Assembly: GCF_020447315.1 (NCBI RefSeq)
Contig: NZ_JAJADQ010000002.1
Location: 1 to 64,000, forward strand
From: Hymenobacter nitidus
Lineage (GTDB): Bacteria; Bacteroidota; Bacteroidia; Cytophagales; Hymenobacteraceae
Length of the DNA: 64,000 nt
Direction: 5' to 3'
A model generated the notes under the pieces. It did not search any database and had not been told where the DNA came from. It was given only the letters and a program-made list of their open reading frames with translations. A program made the position numbers and the translations under genes. This document shows positions 1-9,300 of this stretch, in pieces. Positions within the stretch are counted from its first letter, which is position 1. Every line of letters starts with the position of its first letter.

Positions 1-392
1 TCGCCACTGCCGCCGTAGCGCTTGTTCCACTGCCGGGCGGGGGCTTGGGCGGCAGCTCGCCGGGCGCTGATATATTCCTGGAAATAGCGTGGCGCTTACG
101 GCGAAGCGCGGTAAAAATGAGGCCATGAAGGCAGGGTAAAAGTGAGAGATAAGGAAACCTGGCCCGCACGCTGCCCGTGGGCAAGAGCCATAGCCGCCGG
201 GCAAATCAGATAAGCAGGAGCGTCGCTTAGCGGCTGCGGGGGTGCAGGGGCCCCGGGCTCGGTAGGAAATTAGTGCCCCGGATGCATCGGCTCCCGTATA
301 ATACGCGTATCATTATAGCCGTCTGCGGCCACAGACAGGACAATTCGTACCGCCGCTGCGGGCTCGGGCTCGTCGGCCTATCTTCGCCCCCG
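1..392. other. Left-edge region without a firm gene
   Basis: No convincing gene was found in these 392 bases. On the minus strand an ATG at 124-126 opens a frame that stays open to the window edge (42 codons), but its translation is not recognisable, and a neighbouring minus frame without a start is equally open. A gene may continue to the left of the window. The last part must hold the promoter of the OmpA-family gene, but no clear TAnnTTTG element is visible. Confidence 0.4.
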
Positions 393-2084
393 ATGAAGCA
401 TATTCTACGCAACTATAAGCCGCTGATACTGCTCGTGGCGCTGCTGGCCCTCAGCCGCGCGGCCGCGGCCCAGACGGCGGAACGGCGCACGGGTTTGGGC
501 CTGGTAGCCAGCGGGCTGCAATACCAGGGCGACTTTGGGTCCGACTACTGGAAATGGGATAATACGCGTCTGGCGCCGGGTCTGACCATCAATCAGTACT
601 TGTTCCGGGGGCTTGATCTGACCACGCAACTCCTGTACGGGGAGCTAACCGGGCGGCGCAGTGCCGATACTTATTTCACCACAACGGTGTTCGGGGCTAA
701 CCTGGGCCTGAAGTTTCGCCTCAACAACGGGTGGGCCCTTAAGGAAGACGCCCGGATTCAGCCCTACCTGCTGGCGGCCTCGGGCTGGCTGTATACCAAC
801 AAAGCCGGGCAGTTTGAAGGCCGCCGCCTCGACCAGGACAAAGGCTACGTGGATGTGTTCGGGGCGGCCGGCATTAGCTTGCGGCTGGGGCCGGCGGTAA
901 GCCTGTTTGTGCAAACCGGCCAGCATTTGCCGCTGCATGCCAACCTCGACGGCACCCAGGAAGCAAGCACGCCCCAGTGGGCCGACCGGTTTTTGCAGCA
1001 CAGCGTCGGGCTGACCTTCAACCTGGGCCAGGCGCCTGATGCCGACGAGGATGACGTGGCCGACCAGCTCGATAAATGCCCGAATACGCCGGCGGGGGTG
1101 GAAGTAGACGAGCGGGGCTGCCCGCTTGATGGCGACCAGGACCAGGTGCCGGACTACTTGGATGCCTGCGCCACCGAGGCCGGTTCGCCCGAGGCGCGCG
1201 GCTGCCCCGATAAAGACGGTGACGGCATAGTGGATGCGGAAGATACCTGCCCCGAGGTAGCCGGCAAGGGCGAGCTTAGCGGCTGCCCCGACGCCGATGC
1301 CGACGGCATACCCGACCAGGAAGACAAGTGCCCTGATACGGCGCCCGGCACGAGCGTGGACTTCACCGGCTGCCCAGTGCCCGATGCCGCGGAGCCCGCC
1401 AAACCAGCCGATACGCCCAACCCCGACACGGATGGGGACGGCGTATTGAACGCGGCCGACCGTTGCCCCAACAGCGCTGGCCCCGCCAGCAACGGAGGCT
1501 GCCCGGCGCTGAGACAGGAAATCCGGCAGCGCCTGCAGGCGGCTACTCGTTCCATCCGCTTTGAGCTCAACCGGGCCACGTTGCTGCCCTCGTCCTATCC
1601 CACGCTCGATGCGCTGCTGCCCATCCTGGCGGAGTACCCGGATTATTCGCTGAGCATTGCCGGTCACACGGATAGCAAGGGGCCAGCGGCCTTCAACCTG
1701 ACTTTGTCCAGGGAGCGCGCCGCCGCGGCCCGGGCCTATCTGCTGGGCAAGGGCGTCGCGGAAAACCGGATTGAGATGCGCGGCTATGGCCCGCGCCATG
1801 CTCTTGCGCCCAACACCACCGAAGCGGGCCGGGCGCGCAACCGCCGCGTGGAGTTCGACTTGTTTGTGAGCAAGGAGAAAAACGCCGCCGAGGTAAAATA
1901 CGGCCCCGAGCCTACCGCCGCCACCTTGGCGGCCCCAGCCAAGGCGGGAAAAGCCTTGCCGGTGAAGAAAGCAGCGGTGAAAAAGCGCCCGGCTCGTAAA
2001 GCTACGGTCATCAAAAAAGCCGCTCCCCGGACCACGCCGGCTGCCCCGCGCAAAGCAGGTAGTCGGCGGACCCCGGGCAAATAG
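393..2084 (+). CDS. OmpA-family outer membrane protein with TSP3 repeats
   Basis: Outer-membrane/peptidoglycan-anchoring protein of 563 residues. The chosen ATG at 393 starts a signal peptide (MKHILRNYK, a hydrophobic stretch, then AAAAQ). An upstream in-frame GTG at 273 would put 40 non-secretory residues in front and was rejected. An N-terminal beta-barrel-like domain (about 27-212) is followed by acidic thrombospondin type 3 calcium-binding repeats (about 216-370, with repeated DxDxDGxxD and C-P motifs), then an OmpA C-terminal domain (about 385-500; GHTDSKG and NRRVEF motifs) that binds peptidoglycan in this family. Unusually, the final ~45 residues form a Lys/Ala/Arg/Pro-rich tail. pta starts 77 bp downstream on the same strand. 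Confidence 0.92.
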   Translation: MKHILRNYKPLILLVALLALSRAAAAQTAERRTGLGLVASGLQYQGDFGSDYWKWDNTRLAPGLTINQYLFRGLDLTTQLLYGELTGRRSADTYFTTTVFGANLGLKFRLNNGWALKEDARIQPYLLAASGWLYTNKAGQFEGRRLDQDKGYVDVFGAAGISLRLGPAVSLFVQTGQHLPLHANLDGTQEASTPQWADRFLQHSVGLTFNLGQAPDADEDDVADQLDKCPNTPAGVEVDERGCPLDGDQDQVPDYLDACATEAGSPEARGCPDKDGDGIVDAEDTCPEVAGKGELSGCPDADADGIPDQEDKCPDTAPGTSVDFTGCPVPDAAEPAKPADTPNPDTDGDGVLNAADRCPNSAGPASNGGCPALRQEIRQRLQAATRSIRFELNRATLLPSSYPTLDALLPILAEYPDYSLSIAGHTDSKGPAAFNLTLSRERAAAARAYLLGKGVAENRIEMRGYGPRHALAPNTTEAGRARNRRVEFDLFVSKEKNAAEVKYGPEPTAATLAAPAKAGKALPVKKAAVKKRPARKATVIKKAAPRTTPAAPRKAGSRRTPGK

Positions 2085-2161
2085 CCCCGTTCAGCTGCGG
2101 CGGTAGGTTGCCCAATGTGGGAGCTGCCAACACCCGCGCCTTCCCCTACGTTAGCGTACCC

Positions 2162-4255
2162 ATGACCAAAACCGTCTTCATTGCCTCCGCCGAGCCCTAC
2201 AGCGGTAAATCCCTCGTAACGCTGGGCCTCGTGAATATGCTGCTCAGCAAAGCCCAGAAAGTCGGCTACTTCAAGCCCATCATTACCCCGGGGCCCGAGG
2301 ATAAGCACGACGCGCACATCGACACCGTGCTGCGCCACTTTCAACTGCCGCTCGCCTACGAAGATACGTTTGCCTACACCGGGCCCGAGGTATTGCGGCT
2401 GATTGAAACCGAGCGGCAGGGTGAGATGATTGACACCATCATCCGGCGCTACAAGCAGCTGGAGGAGCAGCACGATTTTATCGTGGTCGAGGGCACTGAT
2501 TTTGTGGGCCAGGGCACCGCTTTTGAATTTGATTTGAACGTGACCATTGCCAAAAATCTGGGCGAGCCGGTGCTGCTGGTAGTATCGGGCGAGGGCAAAA
2601 CCACGGCCCAGATTATCAGCAACACGCTTACGGCCCTGCGCGGCTTCGAGGCCCGGGAGGTGCAGGTGCTTACCGTGGTGGCCAACAAGGTGCGGCCCGA
2701 GCAGGTGGCCGACGTGCAGGAATTGCTCCGCGCCCAGCTGCCGGCCGAGGTTATCCTGTCCGTCATTCCCGAGGACAAAGCCCTGCTCAACCCCACCATG
2801 CAGGAGATTCACGAGGCGCTGGGCGGGCGGCTGCTCTTCGGTGAGGAGCTGCTGGGCAACCAGGTCGACAACTTCGTGACCGGGGCCATGAACGTGCCCA
2901 ACTTTCTGAACTACCTCAAGGAAAACGTGGTCATCGTCACGCCCGGCGACCGGGGCGACATCGTCATCTGCGCCGTGCAGGCCAACTTGTCGGCCAGCTA
3001 CCCCAAGGTGGCCGGCGTGGTCCTGACCGCCGGCTGGGAGCCCGAAGAGCCTATTCTGCGTTTGCTACGCGGATTGCAAACCGTTATTCCCATCCTGGCC
3101 GTACCAATGGGTACCTTCGAAACCAGCGCCCGGCTGGCGGCCGTCAAGTCGCGCATCTCGCCCGACAATCCCAAGAAAGTACAGCTGGCTATCCGCACTT
3201 TTGAACGCTACGTCGACGTGCCGGCCCTGGCCCAGCAGCTCACCACATTCCAGTCGGAGGGCATTACGCCCCACATGTTCCAGTACCGGCTCATGCAGTG
3301 GGCCAAGCGCCAACGGCGCCACATCGTGCTGCCCGAAGGCAACGACGACCGGATTCTGCGGGCCGCCGCTTTGCTGCTGCACCAGGATATCGTGGACCTG
3401 ACCATTCTGGGCGACCCTACAGAAGTGCTGGCCTCCGTCAAGCGCCTGGGGCTGAGGTTTTCCGCCGACCACGTGCGCATCATCGACCCGGTGAACTCGG
3501 AGTACTATGCCGACTACGTGCAGACGTTTTATGAGCTGCGCAAGGACAAGGGCGTGAACGAGGACATGGCCCGCGACCTGCTGCGCGACGTGTCCTATTT
3601 CGGCTCGATGATGGTGTATAAAGGGCACGCCGACGGCATGGTATCGGGGGCGGTGCACACCACCCAGCACACGATTCGGCCGGCCCTGCAGTTCATCAAA
3701 ACCCGGCCCGGCGTGTCGGTGGTGTCGTCGGTGTTCTTCATGTGCCTGCCCGACCGGGTGGCCGTGTTCGGCGACTGCGCCGTGAACCCCAACCCAACGG
3801 CCGAGCAGCTGGCCGAAATTGCCATTTCTTCGGCCGAAAGCAGCCGCGCCTTTGGTATCGAGCCCCGCGTGGCCATGCTGTCGTACTCCTCGGGCACCTC
3901 CGGGGCGGGGGCCGACGTGGAAAAAGTGCGGCAGGCCACCGAGTTGGTGCGCCAGAAGCGGCCCGATCTGAAAGTGGAAGGCCCCATTCAGTACGACGCG
4001 GCCGTGGACCCGCTGGTGGGCCGCCAAAAGCTGCCCGACTCGGAAGTGGCTGGCCAGGCCAGCGTACTGATTTTCCCGGACCTGAACACGGGCAACAACA
4101 CCTACAAAGCCGTCCAGCGCGAAACCGGGGCCCTGGCCATCGGCCCGGTGCTGCAAGGCCTGAACAAGCCGGTAAACGACCTGAGCCGCGGCTGCACTGT
4201 GGACGACGTGTTCAATACGGTCGTCATCACCGCCATTCAAAGTCAGCAGGGGTAG
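2162..4255 (+). CDS. pta: Phosphate acetyltransferase
   Basis: Converts acetyl-CoA plus phosphate to acetyl phosphate in the cytoplasmic acetate overflow pathway. The ATG at 2162 gives MTKTVFIASAEPYSGKS, with a P-loop-like SGKS typical of the N-terminal BioD-like domain of long Pta proteins; a TTG start at 2108 is less likely. The 697 residues are organised as BioD-like domain (about 1-210), DRTGG domain (about 215-330) and catalytic PTA_PTB domain (about 370-695; SSGTSGAGADVEKV, FPDLNTGNNTYKAVQR). The length matches the long three-domain form. ackA lies downstream on the same strand after a 274-bp gap that holds a palindromic repeat, so the two functional partners are adjacent. Confidence 0.96.
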   Translation: MTKTVFIASAEPYSGKSLVTLGLVNMLLSKAQKVGYFKPIITPGPEDKHDAHIDTVLRHFQLPLAYEDTFAYTGPEVLRLIETERQGEMIDTIIRRYKQLEEQHDFIVVEGTDFVGQGTAFEFDLNVTIAKNLGEPVLLVVSGEGKTTAQIISNTLTALRGFEAREVQVLTVVANKVRPEQVADVQELLRAQLPAEVILSVIPEDKALLNPTMQEIHEALGGRLLFGEELLGNQVDNFVTGAMNVPNFLNYLKENVVIVTPGDRGDIVICAVQANLSASYPKVAGVVLTAGWEPEEPILRLLRGLQTVIPILAVPMGTFETSARLAAVKSRISPDNPKKVQLAIRTFERYVDVPALAQQLTTFQSEGITPHMFQYRLMQWAKRQRRHIVLPEGNDDRILRAAALLLHQDIVDLTILGDPTEVLASVKRLGLRFSADHVRIIDPVNSEYYADYVQTFYELRKDKGVNEDMARDLLRDVSYFGSMMVYKGHADGMVSGAVHTTQHTIRPALQFIKTRPGVSVVSSVFFMCLPDRVAVFGDCAVNPNPTAEQLAEIAISSAESSRAFGIEPRVAMLSYSSGTSGAGADVEKVRQATELVRQKRPDLKVEGPIQYDAAVDPLVGRQKLPDSEVAGQASVLIFPDLNTGNNTYKAVQRETGALAIGPVLQGLNKPVNDLSRGCTVDDVFNTVVITAIQSQQG

Positions 4256-4331
4256 ATTTGCTGCCGGTTTCGTGCTCAACTGTTGTCCGTCATGGCGAGG
4301 CTTCGTGCATGCTGATGTTGCGACACCATCT

Positions 4332-4424
4332 GTCATGCTGAGCTTGTCGAAGCATCACTCCGCAATGCTAACTGGTTGGCATCACAACGAAGTGGTAGAG
4401 ATGCTTCGACAAGCTCAGCATGAC
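4332..4424. repeat. Intergenic palindrome, family A copy 1
   Basis: A perfect 25-bp inverted repeat has arms at 4332-4356 and 4400-4424 and a 43-base loop. The arm core reads GCTGAGCTTGTCGAAGCATC. A second copy with one core difference lies at 23993-24080. It sits between pta and ackA; transcribed, it would form a long hairpin. There is no T-tract, so it is not a standard terminator. Confidence 0.85.
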
Positions 4425-4529
4425 GTTCTTTTTATGGTGTTCTAATTTTCCGACCACTGCCGCCTGCGAAATGCTTCGGCCACGCCGCTGTACGGCGGTT
4501 TGTTTTCTTTCCTGACCTACTTTTCCTGC

Positions 4530-5744
4530 ATGAATATTTTTGTCGTCAACTCCGGTAGCAGTTCCATCAAATACCAACTTTTCCGCTGGCCAAGTGAGCG
4601 GCCGGTGAGCAGCGGCCTGGTGGAGCGCATCGGGCAGGAGCAGGGCAGCATCACCCACAAGGTATTCGACCTGAATAACCCCGAGGCTCCCGCCACCGAG
4701 CTGCGCCTGAGCCGGACGCTGCCCAACCACGAGGCGGGGCTGCGGGAAGTGGTGCGGCTGCTGACCGAAGGCGCGGAAAGGGTGATTCAGAGTCCCGGAG
4801 AAATTGCGGTGGTGGGCCACCGGGTAGTACACGGCGGGGAGAAGTTTGCGGCTACTACGCGCATCACGCCGGAGGTGAAAGCCGAAATAAAGAGCCTGTT
4901 TGCCCTGGCCCCCCTGCACAACCCGGCCAACTCGCTCGGCATCGACGTGGCCGAGCAGCTGTTTCCACAGGCCCGGCAGGTGGCGGTATTCGACACGGCT
5001 TTTCACCAGACCCTGCCCGAATATGCCTACCGCTACGCCCTGCCCACGGAGCTGTACACCGAGCAGCGCATCCGCAAATACGGGTTTCACGGTACCAGTC
5101 ACCAGTACGTGGCGGCCCAGGCCGGGGCCTATCTGGGCCGGCCGGATGCCCGCCTCATCACGATTCACCTGGGCAACGGGTGCAGCATGGCCGCCGTGCA
5201 CGGGGGCCGCGCCCTGGATACGACCATGGGCTTTGGGCCGCTGGCGGGCCTGGTGATGGGCACCCGCTCCGGCGACCTGGACCCTTCGGTGCTGCTGCAT
5301 CTGCTGGGGCCGCTGGGCTATTCGGCCGAGCAGGTCAGTGCGCTGCTGAACAAGGAAAGCGGCATGCTGGGCCTTACCGGCTTCAGCGACATGCGCGACA
5401 TCGGGCAGGCCCTGGCCGCCGGCGACGAGCGGGCCGAGCTAGGCTACGCGCTGTACGCCTACCGCATCCGCCAGTACATCGGGGCCTATGCTGCCGTGCT
5501 CAACGGCCTGGATGCCATTGTGTTTACGGCAGGCGTGGGCGAAAACGATGCCCTGGTGCGCAGCCGCGTGTGCCAGCAAATGGATTTCCTGGGACTGCAG
5601 CTCGACGAGGCCAAAAACCAGCAGCGCCTGCCCGGTCTGCGCGACGTGAGCCTGCCCGACTCCCGGGCCCGCATCCTGATTATTCCAACCAACGAAGAGC
5701 TGGAAATTGCCCGGCAGTGCGCCGAGCTGATTGCGGCCAGCTGA
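4530..5744 (+). CDS. ackA: Acetate kinase
   Basis: Interconverts acetyl phosphate plus ADP and acetate plus ATP, completing the Pta-AckA route next to pta. The start at 4530 (MNIFVVNSGSSSIKYQLF) fits the family's N-terminal phosphate-binding signature exactly; the upstream in-frame ATG at 4500 adds ten unrelated residues. The 404-residue length is normal. Visible family motifs are VVHGGEKF, FDTAFH, the catalytic-region RKYGFHGTSHQYV, HLGNGCSM, and MGTRSGDLDPS. Separation from pta by a palindrome suggests either readthrough or an independent promoter, which cannot be decided by eye. Confidence 0.96.
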   Translation: MNIFVVNSGSSSIKYQLFRWPSERPVSSGLVERIGQEQGSITHKVFDLNNPEAPATELRLSRTLPNHEAGLREVVRLLTEGAERVIQSPGEIAVVGHRVVHGGEKFAATTRITPEVKAEIKSLFALAPLHNPANSLGIDVAEQLFPQARQVAVFDTAFHQTLPEYAYRYALPTELYTEQRIRKYGFHGTSHQYVAAQAGAYLGRPDARLITIHLGNGCSMAAVHGGRALDTTMGFGPLAGLVMGTRSGDLDPSVLLHLLGPLGYSAEQVSALLNKESGMLGLTGFSDMRDIGQALAAGDERAELGYALYAYRIRQYIGAYAAVLNGLDAIVFTAGVGENDALVRSRVCQQMDFLGLQLDEAKNQQRLPGLRDVSLPDSRARILIIPTNEELEIARQCAELIAAS

Positions 5745-6014
5745 AGCGCGTGGCTGTCACGGCTGGTTCAAGGCGCTCAGGGCGTAGGCTTTACTTTGGA
5801 AAAGGTAGCATGGTCCATACCCAGAGCACAAGCTGATGCCGGCTAAGTGCCAGACTCGTTCGTCCAGTGTTTGCCGCCGTTGGCATCGTGCATAGAGTCG
5901 TTGGGTAAAAAACCGGGAGTAGCTCGGCCGTACGGAATAGGTTTGTTGCACTCCCCGGGCCAGCCGCTGGCTCGGGCGAGTGCATTCCATCCTTTCACGC
6001 CCCGCACCACTCCT

Positions 6015-6488
6015 ATGCTTTCTTTCCGTCCCGCTCTGTCATTCGCCCTCGTGGCCGCTCTTACCCTTGCGTCAGGTACCGGCTTTGCCGCTGCCACTGG
6101 CCCGGCTACTGCTGGCAAACCGGCCGCTCAGCACCCTAAAAAGCGCCCGGCCACGCCCAAAACGGGCAAGGTCGCCAAGCTGGCCCCGCTGCTGATAGCG
6201 CCCACCACCGATATTCTGCACGACCACAGCCCCGTTACGCTCTCGGGCTGGGTTACCGGGGCCGATGGTATGCCGCTGCCCGGGGCCACCGTGTGGCTGA
6301 CCAATACCCGCCGCCAAACCACGGTTACCAACCGCCAGGGCGACTTTATCCTGGCCCTGCCCAACAACGCGCCCGTCAGCCTGACCATCGGTTGCGCCGG
6401 TTACCAGGAGCAGGTGGTGATGTTGAGCCAGCCTCGGGAGCAAAACGGCGTGAACGTAGCGCTACGCCTGACGGCGCGCCGCCCCTAA
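6015..6488 (+). CDS. Secreted CarboxypepD_reg-like protein
   Basis: A small 157-residue exported protein. The ATG at 6015 begins a signal peptide (MLSFRPALSFALVAALTLAS...GFAAA); the longer frame from 5847 adds 56 residues with no known character. A Lys/Pro-rich linker is followed by a CarboxypepD_reg-like beta-sandwich (about 75-155): SGWVTGADGMPLPGATVWL, TNRQGDFILALP, LTIGCAGYQEQVV. This domain is common at the N-terminus of SusC/TonB receptors but here stands alone. Its partner is not evident. A probable terminator follows at once. Confidence 0.75.
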   Translation: MLSFRPALSFALVAALTLASGTGFAAATGPATAGKPAAQHPKKRPATPKTGKVAKLAPLLIAPTTDILHDHSPVTLSGWVTGADGMPLPGATVWLTNTRRQTTVTNRQGDFILALPNNAPVSLTIGCAGYQEQVVMLSQPREQNGVNVALRLTARRP

Positions 6489-6507
6489 CCCATAGTCAAA
6501 CCTAAAG

Positions 6508-6543
6508 AAAGCTTCCGGCCAGCAGTGGTTCGGGGGCTTTTTC
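6508..6543 (+). terminator. Terminator after the CarboxypepD_reg gene
   Basis: A 10-bp stem (6508-6517 with 6531-6540, two G:U pairs) is followed by a T run, 20 bases after the stop codon at 6488. Confidence 0.6.
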
Positions 6544-6871
6544 GTGTCTGGGCAGTCTATGCGCTTAGGTAGTCAGACGTCTTTTTACTCCCGAAGAATC
6601 AGCCCAAGGCTGTAGCCGATGGCCGGTGTACGACCGGGCCACGGCCCCGCGCGAGTTCGGTTTGCCCGGCTCCGGGACCCGGCCGCCCCCGCCAACGGAC
6701 GACAGCGGGCAGCAGGACCGCGCGAGCCGCCCGAATACAAAAGTGCAGGCTGCGAAGCGCGGCGAAGTGGATTTCGTGCCGATATTGGGGTGAGAATTAT
6801 TTGCCATTGCGGGTGCGGCTGCCTGGTTTTTGCCTGCTCCCTGCTGTAACCACCTTTCTCCCTGCTCATTT
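6544..6871. other. Intergenic region before the acetylesterase
   Basis: About 330 bases between the terminator and the esterase start. It is GC-rich with no supported gene. The frames that stay open here have no recognisable product. It presumably contains the esterase promoter, but no good TAnnTTTG was found; ATTATTTG near 6797 is a weak candidate. Confidence 0.4.
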
Positions 6872-8419
6872 ATGTCTATGCTCCGCCCGCTTGTTGCCAC
6901 TCTTGCCCTGGCCTGCCTGACCCACACTGCCCGCGCCGACGTGACGCTGCCCGCCTTGATAGCCGACAACATGGTGCTCCAGCAGAAAAGCAACGTGGCC
7001 CTCTGGGGCTGGGCCGAGGCCGGGGAGGCCGTGACGGTGACCGTGAGCTGGCAGAAAACCCCTTTGAAAACCACCGCCGACGCCCAGGGCGGCTGGATGG
7101 TGCACGTGCCCACGGGCAAGGCCGGCGGCCCGTATACCCTGACGGTGCAGGGCAAAAACCAGCTCACGATAAACAATGTGCTGCTCGGCGAAGTCTGGCT
7201 GTGCTCGGGGCAGTCGAACATGGCTTTTGCGGTGAGCAAAAAGCCGAACGGCAGCTGGCACACGGGCGTCGACAATGAAGCGGAGGTGGTGCCCAAGGCA
7301 AATTACCCGGCCATCCGCCTGTTTACGGTCAGGAACACGGTGGCCGATACGCCCCAGCACGACACCAAGGGCAGCTGGGCCGTGTGCACGCCCCAGACGG
7401 TGGGGGAATTCTCGGCCGTAGCGTACTTCTTTGCCCAGCAGATTCACGAGAAAACCAAGCTGCCCATTGGCCTGATCAGCTCCACCTGGGGCGGCACGCC
7501 GGCCGAGTCCTGGACGCGGAAAGAGGTGTTGCAGCAGGACCCGGATTTGCGGCCCATCCTGCACCGTTACGAACAGGCCCTGAGTACTTTCTCCCAGAAT
7601 GAGGCCGCCTACAAAAAGCAGCTGGCCGAGTACCAGAAGGAGCGCGCCGCCAACCCCCGCACCACCCGCGTGGCCCCCGTGGCCCCCATGGACGCCACCA
7701 GCTACCAGTCGCCCTACAAGCTCTACAATGGCATGATTGCCCCCCTGATTCCCTACACGCTCAAGGGCGTTATCTGGTATCAGGGCGAAAACAACGCCGG
7801 GCGGGCCTACCAGTACCGTCGCCTGTTTCCGGCCCTGATTTCGAGCTGGCGGCAGGCCTGGATGCAGCCCGAAATGCCGTTTTACTTCGTGCAGATTGCC
7901 CCGCACCGCAGCCAGAACGCCGAAATCCGGGAGGCCCAGCTGCTGACCATGCAAACCGTGCCCCGTACCGGCATGGCCGTAATTACGGACGCGGGCGACT
8001 CGCTCGACATCCATCCGCGCAACAAGCAGGTGGTGGGGCAGCGGCTGGCCTTGTGGGCGTTGGCCAAAGACTACGGCGCAAAGAAAACTGTGTATTCGGG
8101 GCCCATCTACCAAAGCATGAAGGTGGAGGACGGTAATAAAGTGCGCCTGAGCTTCGAGCACACCGAGGGCGGCTTGGTAAAGCAAAACGGCCTGCTGCGC
8201 GAGTTTACCGTGGCCGGCCCCGACAGCGTATTCCGGCCCGCCCAGGCCCGCATCGACGGCAATACGGTGGTCGTCTGGCATGATGAGGTGAAGCAGCCCC
8301 TGGCCGTGCGCTTTGCCTGGCGGGCAGTTCCCTTCCCGAATTTCTACAACGGCGCCGGTTTGCCCGCCTCCCCGTTCCGCACCGATGCCTGGAAGCTCAA
8401 AACCCAGGGCCTGCTGTAA
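6872..8419 (+). CDS. Secreted sialate O-acetylesterase (SGNH family)
   Basis: Carbohydrate esterase predicted to remove O-acetyl groups from sialic acids or other acetylated glycans outside the cytoplasm. The 515-residue product from ATG 6872 starts with a signal peptide ending TARA; an equally good ATG lies at 6878. An N-terminal beta-sandwich (about 23-105) precedes the SGNH catalytic core: the GQSNM nucleophile block at about 113-117, GVIWYQGENN, and the C-terminal DxH block in GDSLDIHPRNK. It is monocistronic, with a very strong terminator 52 bases beyond the stop. Substrate is inferred from the family only; deacetylation of plant polysaccharide is equally possible. Confidence 0.9.
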   Translation: MSMLRPLVATLALACLTHTARADVTLPALIADNMVLQQKSNVALWGWAEAGEAVTVTVSWQKTPLKTTADAQGGWMVHVPTGKAGGPYTLTVQGKNQLTINNVLLGEVWLCSGQSNMAFAVSKKPNGSWHTGVDNEAEVVPKANYPAIRLFTVRNTVADTPQHDTKGSWAVCTPQTVGEFSAVAYFFAQQIHEKTKLPIGLISSTWGGTPAESWTRKEVLQQDPDLRPILHRYEQALSTFSQNEAAYKKQLAEYQKERAANPRTTRVAPVAPMDATSYQSPYKLYNGMIAPLIPYTLKGVIWYQGENNAGRAYQYRRLFPALISSWRQAWMQPEMPFYFVQIAPHRSQNAEIREAQLLTMQTVPRTGMAVITDAGDSLDIHPRNKQVVGQRLALWALAKDYGAKKTVYSGPIYQSMKVEDGNKVRLSFEHTEGGLVKQNGLLREFTVAGPDSVFRPAQARIDGNTVVVWHDEVKQPLAVRFAWRAVPFPNFYNGAGLPASPFRTDAWKLKTQGLL

Positions 8420-8471
8420 AAAGCGCAACTATACCAAGACGAGTGCGCATTGCCGCATTGGCCCTTCCGGG

Positions 8472-8517
8472 AAAAATACGCCGCACGCTACTATCCAGTA
8501 GCGTGCGGCGTATTTTT
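8472..8517 (+). terminator. Strong terminator after the acetylesterase
   Basis: A perfect 21-bp inverted repeat (8472-8492 and 8497-8517) has a 4-base loop and A5/T5 ends. It is symmetric, so it could work in both directions. Confidence 0.9.
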
Positions 8518-8601
8518 ATCTGCTAACGGTTATAAGGAAGTGGGGTGGTGAAAGACATTTATCGGCGTCCTTGGTAAGACCAGCACAGGCAAACAATGGC
8601 C

Positions 8602-8609
8602 TAAATTTG
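8602..8609 (+). promoter_or_regulatory. Possible -7 element for the GAF gene
   Basis: TAAATTTG matches the Bacteroidota TAnnTTTG consensus. No TTTG is at the right distance upstream (nearest TTG ends 28 bases away) and the leader would be about 200 bases, so support is modest. Nothing else was found in the 8518-8815 gap except a small GCCGC/GCGGC hairpin near 8700. Confidence 0.35.
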
Positions 8610-8815
8610 CTACCGCCGTAACTTAAAGCGTACGTTTGGGTGTTGTAGCGGTGTATAGTCCCCGCAAAGGCCCGCACCAACGCACCAAATCCGGCAGAAG
8701 CCGCCTGCGGCAGGAAGCGGCAGGAGTTTAATCAATCGGGCATGCCGCCTACTGGCGCTGTCTGCTTGGCCTGCCGCAAAATACCTGGCCTTGGGCAGCC
8801 GTGAAATCCACCTCT

Positions 8816-9298
8816 ATGAAGAATATTCTGCTACCCGAAATCAGCGCATTTAAGGACGTGCTCCACCGGCGGGGCGTACCCGCGGCCCTCGAATATCTGA
8901 ATAGCCGCACACCACACCGCTACACCGGCCTGTTTCGCTTCGATGGCGGTATGCTACGCAATGAGGCGTTGTTCGACCGGAATCAGCCGAGTGTGCAGCA
9001 GGGGGAAGATACGCCCATGGCCGCTACCTACTGCTCCCTGGTCGGCCGCGGACAGGCCCCGGTCGAAATCCTGGATGCCGCCACCGATACCCAGGCCCGC
9101 GGCATTGAAACCCCGGTGGCGTCGTATTGCGGCGTGCTTATCCGCGACGCCCAGGGCCAGCCTTTCGGCACCCTGTGTCACTACGATTTGCAGCGCTGCC
9201 AGGAGCGCACCACCGATTTGCCCCTGCTGGAAGCGGCGGCCGACATGCTCTACCAGCAGCTGCACCCCACAGGCGCTCTAGCCGGCACCAAAGAGTAG
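8816..9298 (+). CDS. GAF domain-containing protein
   Basis: A 160-residue soluble protein made almost entirely of one GAF-type sensory domain: an N-terminal helix, the core RYTGLFRFDGGMLRNEALFDR, then AATYCSLVGRGQAPVEILDAA and CGVLIRDAQGQPFGTLCHYD, where the PFGTLCHYD strand is typical of the family. ATG 8816 was preferred to the GTG at 8801. No output domain is attached, so it may act as a free-standing small-molecule or redox sensor; the ligand is unknown. Its stop codon is separated by only two bases from the stop of the convergent lutC, with no terminator between them. Confidence 0.75.
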   Translation: MKNILLPEISAFKDVLHRRGVPAALEYLNSRTPHRYTGLFRFDGGMLRNEALFDRNQPSVQQGEDTPMAATYCSLVGRGQAPVEILDAATDTQARGIETPVASYCGVLIRDAQGQPFGTLCHYDLQRCQERTTDLPLLEAAADMLYQQLHPTGALAGTKE

Positions 9299-9300
9299 CG

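Noticed and set aside
227..412. 61-codon minus-strand frame before the OmpA gene
   Set aside because: No homology, and it covers the OmpA signal peptide and promoter region.
645..1799. 384-codon minus-strand frame opposite the OmpA gene
   Set aside because: The composition is that of an antisense frame (Gly/Arg/Ala/Val-rich without motifs); the plus strand has TSP3 and OmpA motifs.
2108..2161. Longer N-terminus of Pta from a TTG at 2108
   Set aside because: The family starts at MTKTVFIASAEPYSGKS; the extra residues have no role, and ATG 2162 is a better start.
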